A program made the translations under genes and the position numbers. Positions 1 to 7,822 of a stretch of DNA of 55,276 nucleotides are shown here, piece by piece. Source of the DNA: Nostocales cyanobacterium LEGE 11386 (GTDB lineage Bacteria > Cyanobacteriota > Cyanobacteriia > Cyanobacteriales > Nostocaceae). The notes below the pieces were generated by a model. That model saw only the letters and a program-made list of their open reading frames with translations. It was not told where the DNA came from and made no database searches. The stretch covers positions 1 through 55,276 of the forward strand of contig JADEXK010000041.1 in NCBI GenBank assembly GCA_015207155.1, in the 5' to 3' direction. Within the stretch, counting starts at the first letter, position 1; each line of letters starts with the position of its first letter.

Positions 1-108
1 GATTTCAATTACGATTTCATCGTCGGTGATAAAATCGTAATTCACTACCTTGATATCTTCAATATTAATCAGTTTAGTAATAAAATGAAGTAAGGGATTA
101 GAAGGCAT
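1..108 (-). CDS. N-terminal fragment of a probable transposase (partial)
   Basis: An open frame starts with ATG at 108 and runs off the window edge after 36 codons without a stop. It begins MPSNPLLHFITKL and continues INIEDIKVVNYDF. The style, a short helical start followed by a strand-rich segment, resembles the beginning of cyanobacterial ISL3-family transposases, in which a zinc-ribbon-like domain would come next; that part lies outside the window. The family assignment is a recollection of sequence style, not a domain match. The bases 109-293 upstream hold no gene and no inverted repeat that I can pair. Confidence 0.4.
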   Translation of the reverse strand, partial: MPSNPLLHFITKLINIEDIKVVNYDFITDDEIVIEI

Positions 109-293
109 ATTTATTAAAATGGTAATTTTATTTTTAATATTTATTGTCTTTTATCTTTTCAATTACTTCTGTATTTCCTTCCCCGCTTGGGTTGTTCCCA
201 CCAATCACTGCTAATTGTATTGAGATATATTTGCTTTTTTCTTAGTATTTTATCATAACCACTCTGGGAGAGCCTAAATTTTTTAGGAAATAG

Positions 294-1238
294 CTAAGAC
301 TTAATTAAAACAAATTTACGAAGATGAAAATTGTCAAAATGAGAGTGCCGCCAGATAATAGCTGTTAGTAAAAGTTGCCAAGAAATAGGACAAAATACTG
401 ACTTATCTAACATCAACAGAAAACTTTGGAAATTTCTTTGCTTGAGAGCAGCTAAAGTCCAATGCAGTTTTAGGTAATTTTTGATATTCTGTAGCGTCGG
501 CAGATGAGAGCGGTGTTTTTCATCAACTAAAGCGTAAATTTTCTCTTTTATTAAAATATTTGTATCTAGTCGTCGAGACAAAGAAAACTTATGATTATAA
601 GCGCCAGGCCAAATAGTCCGGTAGGCGAGGCATTGATTAATAAAAACAGCATGGCCAAATTGGGCAATCCGAATCCAGGAATCAATATCATCACAGTTGG
701 CATCAAATTTGGAGTCCCAACCATAAGTTTGCCAGAAAGCATCGCGGCTACAAGCTACTTGAGCAGGTGTACCAAAAGGCACAAGTTCTAAGAGCATACC
801 GTAGTGAATATCTGCTTGCGGGATATAAAAAGCTAAACCAGGGCCAAGTTGGGGAGTGCGGCTGAGTTCAACTTCATAACTATCCACCTGAGCTGCCACA
901 CAAGAGCAGATTACAGCACCAGGACATAGAGCGATCGCCCTGGACATCTCTTCTAGACAGTTAGGAGCAAGGTAATCATCATCATCCAAAAACTTAATCC
1001 AGTCACCACTGGCCTTTTGGACTCCAGCATTTACCGTGGCTGCATGACCTTTGTTAACTAGATTGCGATGGTAAACAACAGAGTTACCTAAGCTTTGAAT
1101 ATATGTTTCAGTTTCATCAGATGAACAGTCATCGGCAACAACTACCTCACAAGGAATCGTTTGGTTAAGGGCAGAGTCAATCGCTCGACGCAGCAAGTCT
1201 AAGCGGTTATAGGTAGTGATGACAACGCTAAATTTCAT
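294..1238 (-). CDS. Family 2 glycosyltransferase
   Basis: This 314-residue protein is a GT-A fold, GT2-type glycosyltransferase that should move a sugar from a nucleotide-sugar donor to an unknown acceptor at the cytoplasmic face. The N-terminus VVITTYNRLDLL (residues 5-16) is the typical first strand and nucleotide-binding segment. DDCSSDE lies at 36-42, and the DDDD stretch at 85-88 supplies the metal-binding DXD motif. The C-terminal third (about 220-314) is basic and helical with no clear membrane segment, so it is not a processive synthase. It stands alone, divergent from rplS, and no polysaccharide genes are visible nearby, so the product is unknown. Confidence 0.85.
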   Translation of the reverse strand: MKFSVVITTYNRLDLLRRAIDSALNQTIPCEVVVADDCSSDETETYIQSLGNSVVYHRNLVNKGHAATVNAGVQKASGDWIKFLDDDDYLAPNCLEEMSRAIALCPGAVICSCVAAQVDSYEVELSRTPQLGPGLAFYIPQADIHYGMLLELVPFGTPAQVACSRDAFWQTYGWDSKFDANCDDIDSWIRIAQFGHAVFINQCLAYRTIWPGAYNHKFSLSRRLDTNILIKEKIYALVDEKHRSHLPTLQNIKNYLKLHWTLAALKQRNFQSFLLMLDKSVFCPISWQLLLTAIIWRHSHFDNFHLRKFVLIKS

Positions 1239-1396
1239 AAATCCGATGCCTGGAGCACAGACTTTTGCAATATAGCTTTGATGCCTGGGCTATTGTAATC
1301 GGTAAAATTATCGATATTTAGATCTAAAAATAAGTAGACTGAAAGAGGATTATCGATTTATTATTAATGATTGTGAGTTTTTAAAGCAGACAGGCT

Positions 1397-1759
1397 ATGA
1401 GCGCTCAAGAGATCATCCGCTCCATTGAAGCGGAACAACTAAAATCGGATCTACCCATTATTTATGTGGGTGACACCGTGAAAGTCGGCGTGAAAATCAA
1501 AGAAGGACAAAAATACCGCGTGCAGCCCTACGAAGGCGTTGTTATTGCTAAACGCAATGGCGGTATCAACGAAACTATTACAGTCCGTCGCGTGTTTCAA
1601 GGCATTGGTGTAGAGCGGGTGTTTTTGTTGCATTCTCCCCGGATTGACAACATCAAAGTCCTGCGTCGAGGTAAAGTCCGGCGTGCTAAACTCTACTATC
1701 TACGCGATCGCGTAGGTAAAGCCACCCGGATCAAACAACGGTTTGACCGCTCTTTGTAA
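1397..1759 (+). CDS. rplS: 50S ribosomal protein L19
   Basis: This 120-residue protein is L19, which sits at the 30S-50S interface of the ribosome. The diagnostic stretches are GDTVKVGVKIKEG (25-37), QPYEGVVIAKRNGG and the basic C-terminus KVRRAKLYYLRDRVGKATRIK. Length is normal for the family. It is the first gene of the cluster rplS - tRNA-Trp - secE - nusG - rplKAJL, an order I know from cyanobacteria. A hairpin follows its stop, so the tRNA and the secE group are probably transcribed mainly from their own promoters. Confidence 0.97.
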   Translation: MSAQEIIRSIEAEQLKSDLPIIYVGDTVKVGVKIKEGQKYRVQPYEGVVIAKRNGGINETITVRRVFQGIGVERVFLLHSPRIDNIKVLRRGKVRRAKLYYLRDRVGKATRIKQRFDRSL

Positions 1760-1796
1760 ACCTCGGCTCAAAGTATGGGAGAAAATTCTGCTAGCA

Positions 1797-1812
1797 AGCG
1801 GCATTTGCCGCT
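1797..1812 (+). terminator. Hairpin after rplS
   Basis: AGCGGC-ATTT-GCCGCT is a perfect 6-bp stem with a 4-nt loop, 37 bp after the rplS stop. It is followed by AATTTGTT rather than a pure T run, so termination may be partial. Confidence 0.5.
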
Positions 1813-1815
1813 AAT

Positions 1816-1844
1816 TTGTTCCCCCGACAAAAATAAGGTAAAAT
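1816..1844 (+). promoter_or_regulatory. Candidate promoter upstream of tRNA-Trp
   Basis: TTGTTC at 1816-1821 and TAAAAT at 1839-1844 are separated by 17 bp, a good match to a sigma-70-type promoter. It lies between the rplS hairpin and the tRNA, whose first base would be about 57 bp downstream of the predicted start. No transcript data are available. Confidence 0.4.
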
Positions 1845-1908
1845 AAGAGTCGAAATTGCGTTACACTAAAAAAGGTTCGGCGCAATAACTGAATCCAACC
1901 CAGCTTGT

Positions 1909-1981
1909 GCGCTCTTAGTTCAGTTGGTAGAACGCAGGTCTCCAAAACCTGATGTCGGGGGTTCAAGTCCTCCAGGGCGCG
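1909..1981 (+). tRNA. trnW: tRNA-Trp (CCA anticodon)
   Basis: A full cloverleaf can be drawn. The acceptor stem GCGCTCT pairs with AGGGCGC, with G as discriminator base. The anticodon stem CAGGT/ACCTG encloses the loop CTCCAAA with anticodon CCA. The T arm contains GGTTCAAGTCC. The 3' CCA is not encoded. The position between rplS and secE is conserved in cyanobacteria. Confidence 0.95.
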
Positions 1982-2032
1982 CTCGAAAGCAAAAAACATA
2001 GCCCGAAAGAATGGCACTTTTGCTAACATAGC

Positions 2033-2060
2033 AGTTAGTGCTAACTATTTCGGGTATAAT
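2033..2060 (+). promoter_or_regulatory. Candidate secE operon promoter with overlapping palindrome
   Basis: A perfect -10 box, TATAAT, lies at 2055-2060. Upstream, where the -35 should be, there is only a weak match, but the region is a perfect 14-nt palindrome, AGTTAGTGCTAACT (2033-2046). A poor -35 replaced by a palindrome suggests a regulated promoter about 115 bp upstream of secE. Confidence 0.35.
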
Positions 2061-2176
2061 TATTTTTGATTCGCAGCTTTTTTGCTTCCAAAATAATCAT
2101 AAATGGAGTCGAAGCTGTAGACCTGGATGAAAATTAGCAGGGTATAGCTGTATAAGAAACAGGGGGATAGACGACA

Positions 2177-2398
2177 GTGGCCAAAAAAAATGAAGCAGAA
2201 ATGCCAGCAACCACCAATGGATTTAGTTTGATGAACTTCTTTCAGGGTACCAGAGAAGAACTGGAAAAAGTCGTTTGGCCCAGTCGAAAGCAGCTAGTGA
2301 GCGAATCAGCAGCTGTGCTGTTAATGGTGACACTCTCCGCATCTTTGATATATTTGGTCGATGGATTGTTTGCTTGGGTAGCAAAACAGGTGTTCTGA
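2177..2398 (+). CDS. secE: Preprotein translocase subunit SecE
   Basis: This 73-residue single-span protein is the SecE subunit of the SecYEG translocon. The amphipathic segment with the family motif TREELEKVVWPSRKQL (about 25-40) precedes one membrane helix (about 44-64, LLMVTLSASLIYLVDGLF). It starts with GTG at 2177. Its TGA stop at 2396-2398 overlaps the nusG ATG by one base (TGATG), so the two are translationally coupled, as is usual for secE-nusG. Confidence 0.95.
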   Translation: MAKKNEAEMPATTNGFSLMNFFQGTREELEKVVWPSRKQLVSESAAVLLMVTLSASLIYLVDGLFAWVAKQVF

Positions 2399-3030
2399 TG
2401 ACTTTTGCAACAGACGAACCATACAACTCAGCGTTGCAGTCAGAGGAAACAGCAGAAACAGCGTCGAATGAAGCACGCTGGTATGCAGTACAAGTAGCCT
2501 CAGGCTGTGAAAAACGCGTCAAGACAAACTTGGAGCAACGTATTCAAACGTTTGATGTGGGTGACAAAATTATCCAAGTGGAAATTCCCCATACGCCGGC
2601 AGTGAAAATTCGCAAGGATGGTAGTCGCCAACACACCGAAGAAAAAGTTTTTCCCGGTTATGTGTTAGTGCGGATGGTAATGGAAGATGATACTTGGCAG
2701 GTGGTGCGAAACACCTCTCATGTAATTAACTTCGTGGGAGCAGAACAAAAACGTGGCGGTAGCAAAAGTCGCGGTCACGTCAAGCCAGTACCCCTGGGTC
2801 ACTCAGAAGTAGAACGGATATTCAAACAGACTAGCGAACAGGAGCCAATTGTCAAAATTGACATGGCTACTGGTGATAAGATAGTCGTGCTTTCTGGTCC
2901 ATTTAAAGACTTTGAAGGCGAGGTGATTGAAGTCAGTCCAGAGCGAAGCAAACTTAAAGCCTTGCTCTCGATTTTTGGCCGGGATACACCAGTAGAATTG
3001 GAATTTAATCAGGTAGAGAAACAGAGCTAA
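2398..3030 (+). CDS. nusG: Transcription termination/antitermination protein NusG
   Basis: This 210-residue protein binds RNA polymerase and links it to Rho and the ribosome. The NGN domain is seen from ARWYAVQVASGCEKRV (about 26 on) through FPGYVLVRM. The KOW motif is GDKIVVLSGPFKDFEGEV in the C-terminal third. A longer open frame extends upstream to 2275, but that part overlaps secE. ATG 2398 is chosen because it overlaps the secE stop and places the NGN domain normally. rplK follows after 5 bp. Confidence 0.95.
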   Translation: MTFATDEPYNSALQSEETAETASNEARWYAVQVASGCEKRVKTNLEQRIQTFDVGDKIIQVEIPHTPAVKIRKDGSRQHTEEKVFPGYVLVRMVMEDDTWQVVRNTSHVINFVGAEQKRGGSKSRGHVKPVPLGHSEVERIFKQTSEQEPIVKIDMATGDKIVVLSGPFKDFEGEVIEVSPERSKLKALLSIFGRDTPVELEFNQVEKQS

Positions 3031-3035
3031 CACAA

Positions 3036-3461
3036 ATGGCGAAGAAAGTAGTAGCGGTCATTAAACTGGCCCTGAATGCTGGAAAAGCCAACCCAGCACC
3101 ACCAGTGGGGCCCGCATTGGGTCAACACGGTGTGAACATTATGATGTTCTGCAAAGAGTACAACGCCAAAACAGCAGACCAAGCTGGAATGGTAATACCT
3201 GTAGAAATTTCGGTTTTTGAAGACCGGAGTTTTACATTTGTACTCAAAACACCCCCAGCATCAGTACTGATTCGCAAGGCAGCGAAAATAGAAAGAGGCT
3301 CTAATGAACCCAACAAAAAGAAAGTTGGGTCAATTACCAGAGCGCAATTGCAAGAAATTGCTCAAACGAAAATGCCTGATCTCAACGCCAATGACATAGA
3401 AGCGGCGATGAATATTGTGGCAGGTACTGCCAAGAATATGGGTGTGACAATTTCCGAATAG
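3036..3461 (+). CDS. rplK: 50S ribosomal protein L11
   Basis: This 141-residue protein is L11, part of the GTPase-associated centre on 23S rRNA. The N-terminal KLALNAGKANPAPPVGPALGQHG (10-32) carries the proline-rich linker of the family. The C-terminal RNA-binding domain ends KNMGVTI. It begins 5 bp after nusG and is followed by a 141-bp gap before rplA that holds part of a dispersed repeat. Confidence 0.97.
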   Translation: MAKKVVAVIKLALNAGKANPAPPVGPALGQHGVNIMMFCKEYNAKTADQAGMVIPVEISVFEDRSFTFVLKTPPASVLIRKAAKIERGSNEPNKKKVGSITRAQLQEIAQTKMPDLNANDIEAAMNIVAGTAKNMGVTISE

Positions 3462-3602
3462 TCAAGAGTTGAGAGTTATGGGAATTAGCAAAACGCTAAA
3501 CACTCAGTACTCCCCTTCGACTTCGCTCAGGGCAAAAAGCGCACTCAGCACTAAACTTATCGGGGGAGAAGCAAAACTTCGTAATTACCCCAGGAGAGAA
3601 AA

Positions 3603-4319
3603 ATGGGAAAAAAAATATCGCGTCGTTTGCAGGCGCTGCTAGAAAAAGTAGAAGACAAGGATTATGAGCCTTTAGAGGCTTTAAACCTGTTAAAAGAGAC
3701 AGCAACAGCCAAATTTCCTGAAGCCGCAGAAGCACATATTCGGTTAGGGATTGACCCCAAGTATACAGACCAACAATTGCGGACAACGGTGGCACTACCC
3801 AAAGGTACTGGACAAGTTGTACGGGTGGCGGTAATTGCCAGAGGTGAAAAAGTCACAGAAGCCAGTAACGCTGGTGCTGATGTAGTTGGTTCAGAAGAGC
3901 TGATTAACGAAATTCAACAAGGCATGATGGATTTCGACAAGCTGATTGCTACACCGGATGTGATGCCACAGGTAGCAAAGCTGGGTAAATTATTAGGCCC
4001 TCGTGGTTTAATGCCATCACCCAAAGGTGGAACCGTGACATTTGACGTAGCAAGTGCGATCGCTGAATTCAAAGCTGGTAAATTAGAATTCCGGGCTGAT
4101 CGAACTGGCATTGTCCATGTTATGTTTGGTAAGGTCGCCTTCGCCCCTGAAGATTTGTTGGTAAACTTGAAGGCGTTGCAAGAAACTATTGACCGTAACC
4201 GTCCTTCAGGAGCCAAAGGTCGTTATTGGCGTTCAATCTATGTAGCCTCTACTATGGGGCCATCGATTAAAGTCGATATCAGCGCTCTACGGGATTTGAA
4301 ACTGACCGAAGTAGCTTAA
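3603..4319 (+). CDS. rplA: 50S ribosomal protein L1
   Basis: This 238-residue protein is L1, the protein of the mobile L1 stalk; in other bacteria it also represses its own mRNA. Diagnostic stretches are LGKLLGPRGLMPSPKGGTV (about 130-148) and the C-terminal GPSIKVDISALRDL. Length is normal. The start ATG 3603 has the purine-rich CAGGAGAGAAAA just upstream. The L10 leader region follows. Confidence 0.97.
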   Translation: MGKKISRRLQALLEKVEDKDYEPLEALNLLKETATAKFPEAAEAHIRLGIDPKYTDQQLRTTVALPKGTGQVVRVAVIARGEKVTEASNAGADVVGSEELINEIQQGMMDFDKLIATPDVMPQVAKLGKLLGPRGLMPSPKGGTVTFDVASAIAEFKAGKLEFRADRTGIVHVMFGKVAFAPEDLLVNLKALQETIDRNRPSGAKGRYWRSIYVASTMGPSIKVDISALRDLKLTEVA

Positions 4320-4390
4320 TAGGGATGAGAGACTAGAGACGAGAAAAGCTCAGTACCTAGTACATTCTCCCGACTCAAAACTAAATAAGC

Positions 4391-4450
4391 AAAGCCGGAG
4401 AAAGCAGGAGCCAATGGCTTAAATATCCTGCCGAGGTTAAAGCTCTAATT
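4391..4450 (+). ncRNA. Ribosomal protein L10 leader
   Basis: The segment GGAGAAAGCAGGAGCCAATG followed by GCTTAAATATCCTGCCGAGG matches, by eye, the core of the L10 mRNA leader, where the L10/L7-L12 complex binds to control its own synthesis. The stem GCAGGA/TCCTGC and the conserved TAAATATCCTGCCGAGG side are both present. It lies between rplA and rplJ, and an intrinsic terminator follows about 57 bp later. The exact ends are uncertain. Confidence 0.75.
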
Positions 4451-4506
4451 GCCTGAAGTGTTATCCTTTGTGGTTTGATGACTGAGGTATAATGAGTCTT
4501 TTTTTG

Positions 4507-4545
4507 AAACCCCGGCCAAAATAGCTGGGGTTTATTGTTTTTGCT
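4507..4545 (+). terminator. Attenuator terminator upstream of rplJ
   Basis: AAACCCCGGC and GCTGGGGTTT form a 10-bp stem (one G-U pair) with a 7-nt loop, followed by ATTGTTTTTG. It sits downstream of the L10 leader and 225 bp before rplJ. It probably ends part of the rplA transcripts, so that rplJ-rplL expression is set by the leader and by any promoter between 4546 and 4740. Confidence 0.75.
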
Positions 4546-4770
4546 CGCACAGAGTCAAACACACAAGTTAAGACCAAAAAGAGGTTTAAATGCGGTGCTG
4601 AATTTAGCAAAAATAGGGAGAGCTACTCCCGAATTTATGCCTGTGGATAAAAACCGCCGCGCGGCTCTACTTGAAGCAGGAAGTAACACTGATTCTAGTC
4701 TTAATGAATAGATTGGGGAAGGTTTTACTTAGCGAAAATTTATGATTTTGCCCTTGGAGGTGAAACAAGT
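4546..4770 (+). other. Untranslated region before rplJ
   Basis: This stretch has no open frame of interest. It contains GGGAGAGCTACTCCC (4616-4630), a short inverted repeat, and ends in a strong ribosome-binding site, GGAGGTG, 9 bp before rplJ. A promoter for rplJ-rplL is likely here but I see no convincing -35/-10 pair. Confidence 0.3.
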
Positions 4771-5322
4771 ATGGGTAGAACCCTAGAAGATAAAAAAGAG
4801 ATAGTAGCTGACCTCAAAGAAACTTTGAGTGAGTCAACTTTGGCACTAGTAATTGACTATCAGGGGCTAACAGTTGCTCAAATCACTGACTTACGCCGCC
4901 GACTGCGTCCGACTGGCACTGTTTGTAAGGTAACTAAGAACACCTTAATGGGCATTGCCATTGACGGTGATGAAAACTGGCAACCACTTTCAGAATTGCT
5001 CAATGGTGCTTCGGCTTTTTTACTAGTTAAAGAGGATTTTTCCTCAGCAATTAAGGCTTATCAAGAATTCCAGAAAGTTACCAAGAAGACAGAACTTCGT
5101 GGTGGCGTTATGGAAGGTCGCCTGCTTAAAGAACTTGATGTCAAGGCTCTGGGAGACTTGCCATCTAAAGAACAACTCATCGCACAAATTGCCGGAGCTA
5201 TCAATGCTGTGGCTACCCAGTTAGCCGTGGGTATCAACGAAGTTCCTGGTTCTTTGGCTCGTGCTTTACAAGCTAGGGTTGATAAAGAGCAAGGCGACAG
5301 CACTGAAAGTGCTGCTGAATAA
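4771..5322 (+). CDS. rplJ: 50S ribosomal protein L10
   Basis: This 183-residue protein is L10, the base of the L7/L12 stalk. The N-terminus MGRTLEDKKEIVADLKETL and the segment VIDYQGLTVAQITDLRRRLR are typical. The C-terminal helix (about 150-175) would bind L12 dimers. With L12 it should bind the upstream leader and repress its own synthesis. The start ATG 4771 has GGAGGTG upstream. rplL follows after 98 bp. Confidence 0.97.
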   Translation: MGRTLEDKKEIVADLKETLSESTLALVIDYQGLTVAQITDLRRRLRPTGTVCKVTKNTLMGIAIDGDENWQPLSELLNGASAFLLVKEDFSSAIKAYQEFQKVTKKTELRGGVMEGRLLKELDVKALGDLPSKEQLIAQIAGAINAVATQLAVGINEVPGSLARALQARVDKEQGDSTESAAE

Positions 5323-5420
5323 AATTTGCCAAACTACACCAAAATTTGCCGACTGAAGTTTACCCTTAAATCAAGTTTGGGTTAGACAACAACAAAATTA
5401 ACATTACAGGAGTTATATCA

Positions 5421-5813
5421 ATGTCTGCTACAACTGATCAAATTCTCGAACAATTGAAAACCCTTTCTTTGCTGGAAGCATCTGAATTAGTCAAACAAAT
5501 TGAAGAAGCTTTTGGCGTGAGTGCAGCTGCACCTGCTGGTGGTATGATGATGATGGCTCCCGGTGCTGCTGCTGCTGCTGCTGAACCAGTAGAAGAGAAA
5601 ACTGAGTTTGACGTCATCCTAGAATCCGTTCCTGCTGACAAGAAGATTGCCGTACTGAAGATTGTCCGGGAATTGACTGGTTTAGGTCTAAAAGAAGCCA
5701 AAGATATGGTAGAAGCTGCGCCTAAGGCAATCAAGGAAGCTATTGCGAAGGATGCTGCTGAAGATGCTAAGAAGCGGATTGAAGAAGCTGGCGGTAAAGT
5801 AACTGTCAAGTAA
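5421..5813 (+). CDS. rplL: 50S ribosomal protein L7/L12
   Basis: This 130-residue acidic protein is L12, present in several copies on the stalk where it recruits translational GTPases. The N-terminal dimerisation domain (ILEQLKTLSLLEASELVKQIEEAFGV) is followed by an Ala/Met-rich hinge (about 35-60) and the C-terminal domain with KIAVLKIVRELTGLGLKEAKDMVE. It is preceded by an AGGAG ribosome-binding site and followed by a strong terminator. Confidence 0.97.
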   Translation: MSATTDQILEQLKTLSLLEASELVKQIEEAFGVSAAAPAGGMMMMAPGAAAAAAEPVEEKTEFDVILESVPADKKIAVLKIVRELTGLGLKEAKDMVEAAPKAIKEAIAKDAAEDAKKRIEEAGGKVTVK

Positions 5814-5873
5814 TCAAGATTGCGCCACCGACTTGAAGTCCTTGTCATTCACATAATTTGATTAGGGACTATT

Positions 5874-5903
5874 AAAAAAGCCTGCACAAGCAGGCTTTTT
5901 TTT
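5874..5903 (+). terminator. Terminator of the ribosomal protein operon
   Basis: AAAAAAGCCTGC-ACAA-GCAGGCTTTTTTTT is a perfect stem with a long U tract after rplL. Its A-rich left arm also gives a U tract on the other strand, so it can serve the convergent kinase gene; that gene's stop codon at 5902-5904 touches its edge. Confidence 0.95.
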
Positions 5904-7650
5904 AATGCAAATCAGCATCCCAGATGCCTATGTAAATCCGATCCTTGTTATTGCGTTCAATTACACCTTTTAATTTGCCAACATTAAAAGAGTATCGCCG
6001 AGTTTGGCGGTTGTAGACTTTTTGCAGACCTTCCTTGATATTGCTAGTAGCATTACCACCAAGTTTTCCCTGTAATGTTGTTTGCATTACTTCCAGGGAA
6101 ACAGATTGGTCAAAAGCTACCTCGGTTTGGCGAAGAATTCCCGTTTTTCGGTCAAATAAGTACCCAAGGTCAACATTATCTTCTAACTGATAGAGAAAAG
6201 CACGGGTATTCCATAACCCTTTGGAGATTTTACTAGGCTGTCCCAAAGCTGCTGTGACAGCACTTTCAGAAGTGCCAGTCGGAAAAGCTGGCACACTAGG
6301 AGTTTTGGTATTGCTAGGAGCTGAATCTGGGGTTGGTTCGGGAGTTTCTGGCTGCGGTGGTGCTGGTGCTGGTACTATTGGCTCTGAAGAAGATTCAGGA
6401 GTTTCTGGCTGTGGTGGTGGGATGTTAGACTCTAGGACTGGTTCAGTTTCTGGAGTTTGTATCTGGGGTGGTGCTGATACCCTTGGGTTAGGTAATGACG
6501 CCACTGGTGTCTCAGCAGGTTTCGAAGGCGGAGATTCTGGGGTAGGGGTGGGATTGATGGTAGTGGAGTTTGTGGCTGGTGGGGGTGTCGATGACGTGGT
6601 AATGGGTACTTCAGATTGTGGTTGACGAGTAATGCTAGAAATTGCTACCCCACCAACTAAGCCACCCACTAGTAAACTGCCAATAATCCAAGCAGGCTTT
6701 TGCCAGTTGCTGGCTGGAGTGGTTTGAGGGGAAGATATTGCTTTGGTTTGCTGAGTTGATGCTGCATTGGCAGGACTGAGGCTGATTGTGGGAGTAGCGA
6801 TGGAAGATTGGGGAGAAAAAATATCACTAGCAGACTTTAAAGCATATAGCATTTTACTGGCAGTACTATAGCGATCGCCTGCATGGGGTTTGATGGACTG
6901 ATTGAGTACTGTGGCTAGATCAGGGGATATATGAGGCGCATATTCCTGCCACAGAATTTCTCCGGTTTGTAGGTGAGTTTGTAGTGCTGATGGATGTTTA
7001 CCAGTCAGGAGATAAATCGCCGTCAAGCCTAAGCTGTAGATGTCAGTGGCGTAGACTGGTCGTCCTACAGCTTGTTCAGTAGGCATATATCCAGGTGTAC
7101 CAATTACCATTGAGCGTGTAGGATAATTGGGAGAACTCACTACAGAACGGATAGTTTCCTTAACTGCACCAAAATCAATCAAGACTGGTTTGCTATCAAG
7201 GGAACGCAGAATTATATTATCCGGTTTGATATCCCGGTGAATAATGCCTTTACTATGGACATAATCCAATACTGATAGCAGACTCAAAAGAATTTCCCTG
7301 ACAGCAGTTTCATTTACAGTACCTTTGGCTGCAATAACATCTGTCAAGGTTTGACCGTGAATCCATTCCTGGACTAGATAAAATAGCCCATTCTCGGAAA
7401 AGTAGGCATATAACTTGGGAATTTGGTCACTACTTTCACCCAGATACTCCAAAGTCGCAGCTTCTCTCTCAAAGCGCTGTTGAATCATTTGGTAGGTTTT
7501 GGGGTCATTAGCTATCGGTTTGAGTTGCTTGATGACACAGCGACGGCGAGAAGGCATGTGGGTATCTTCTGCCAGAAAGGTTTCGCCAAACCCACCAGCA
7601 CCGAGTACTTGAATCACTTGATAGCGATTGTTCAGCAGCGTTGTTGTCAT
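5902..7650 (-). CDS. Membrane-anchored serine/threonine protein kinase 1
   Basis: This 582-residue protein has an N-terminal Hanks-type kinase domain (about 8-270) with LGAGGFGETF (16-25), Lys41, HRDIKPDN (138-145), DFG (159-161) and the activation segment GTPGYMPTEQ. It should be active. One membrane helix (about 320-340) and a Pro/Thr/Ser-rich linker (about 342-455) follow, then a C-terminal domain of about 115 residues (SAVTAALGQPSKISKGLWNT onward) that would lie outside the cytoplasmic membrane. I do not recognise this module. It is the last gene of three tandem paralogous kinases. Confidence 0.9.
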   Translation of the reverse strand: MTTTLLNNRYQVIQVLGAGGFGETFLAEDTHMPSRRRCVIKQLKPIANDPKTYQMIQQRFEREAATLEYLGESSDQIPKLYAYFSENGLFYLVQEWIHGQTLTDVIAAKGTVNETAVREILLSLLSVLDYVHSKGIIHRDIKPDNIILRSLDSKPVLIDFGAVKETIRSVVSSPNYPTRSMVIGTPGYMPTEQAVGRPVYATDIYSLGLTAIYLLTGKHPSALQTHLQTGEILWQEYAPHISPDLATVLNQSIKPHAGDRYSTASKMLYALKSASDIFSPQSSIATPTISLSPANAASTQQTKAISSPQTTPASNWQKPAWIIGSLLVGGLVGGVAISSITRQPQSEVPITTSSTPPPATNSTTINPTPTPESPPSKPAETPVASLPNPRVSAPPQIQTPETEPVLESNIPPPQPETPESSSEPIVPAPAPPQPETPEPTPDSAPSNTKTPSVPAFPTGTSESAVTAALGQPSKISKGLWNTRAFLYQLEDNVDLGYLFDRKTGILRQTEVAFDQSVSLEVMQTTLQGKLGGNATSNIKEGLQKVYNRQTRRYSFNVGKLKGVIERNNKDRIYIGIWDADLH

Positions 7651-7822
7651 GAAAAGTACGAGTATTCACCCTTTCCAAATGTACATCAGATACTCAGACG
7701 AATCAGAGACAGGTTATGTCCCCTATCTTGAGCTTAATCTGTGGCGTGGTTGAAGAGAAGTGTGAAATTCTCATGCTCCAGGCGCAGAGAGTAAGAGTGT
7801 CCACAGGTAAATTGTCTTGATG

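Noticed and set aside
6221..6625. 134-codon glycine-rich plus-strand frame
   Set aside because: It is the antisense of the proline-rich linker of kinase 1; the low complexity mirrors the linker.
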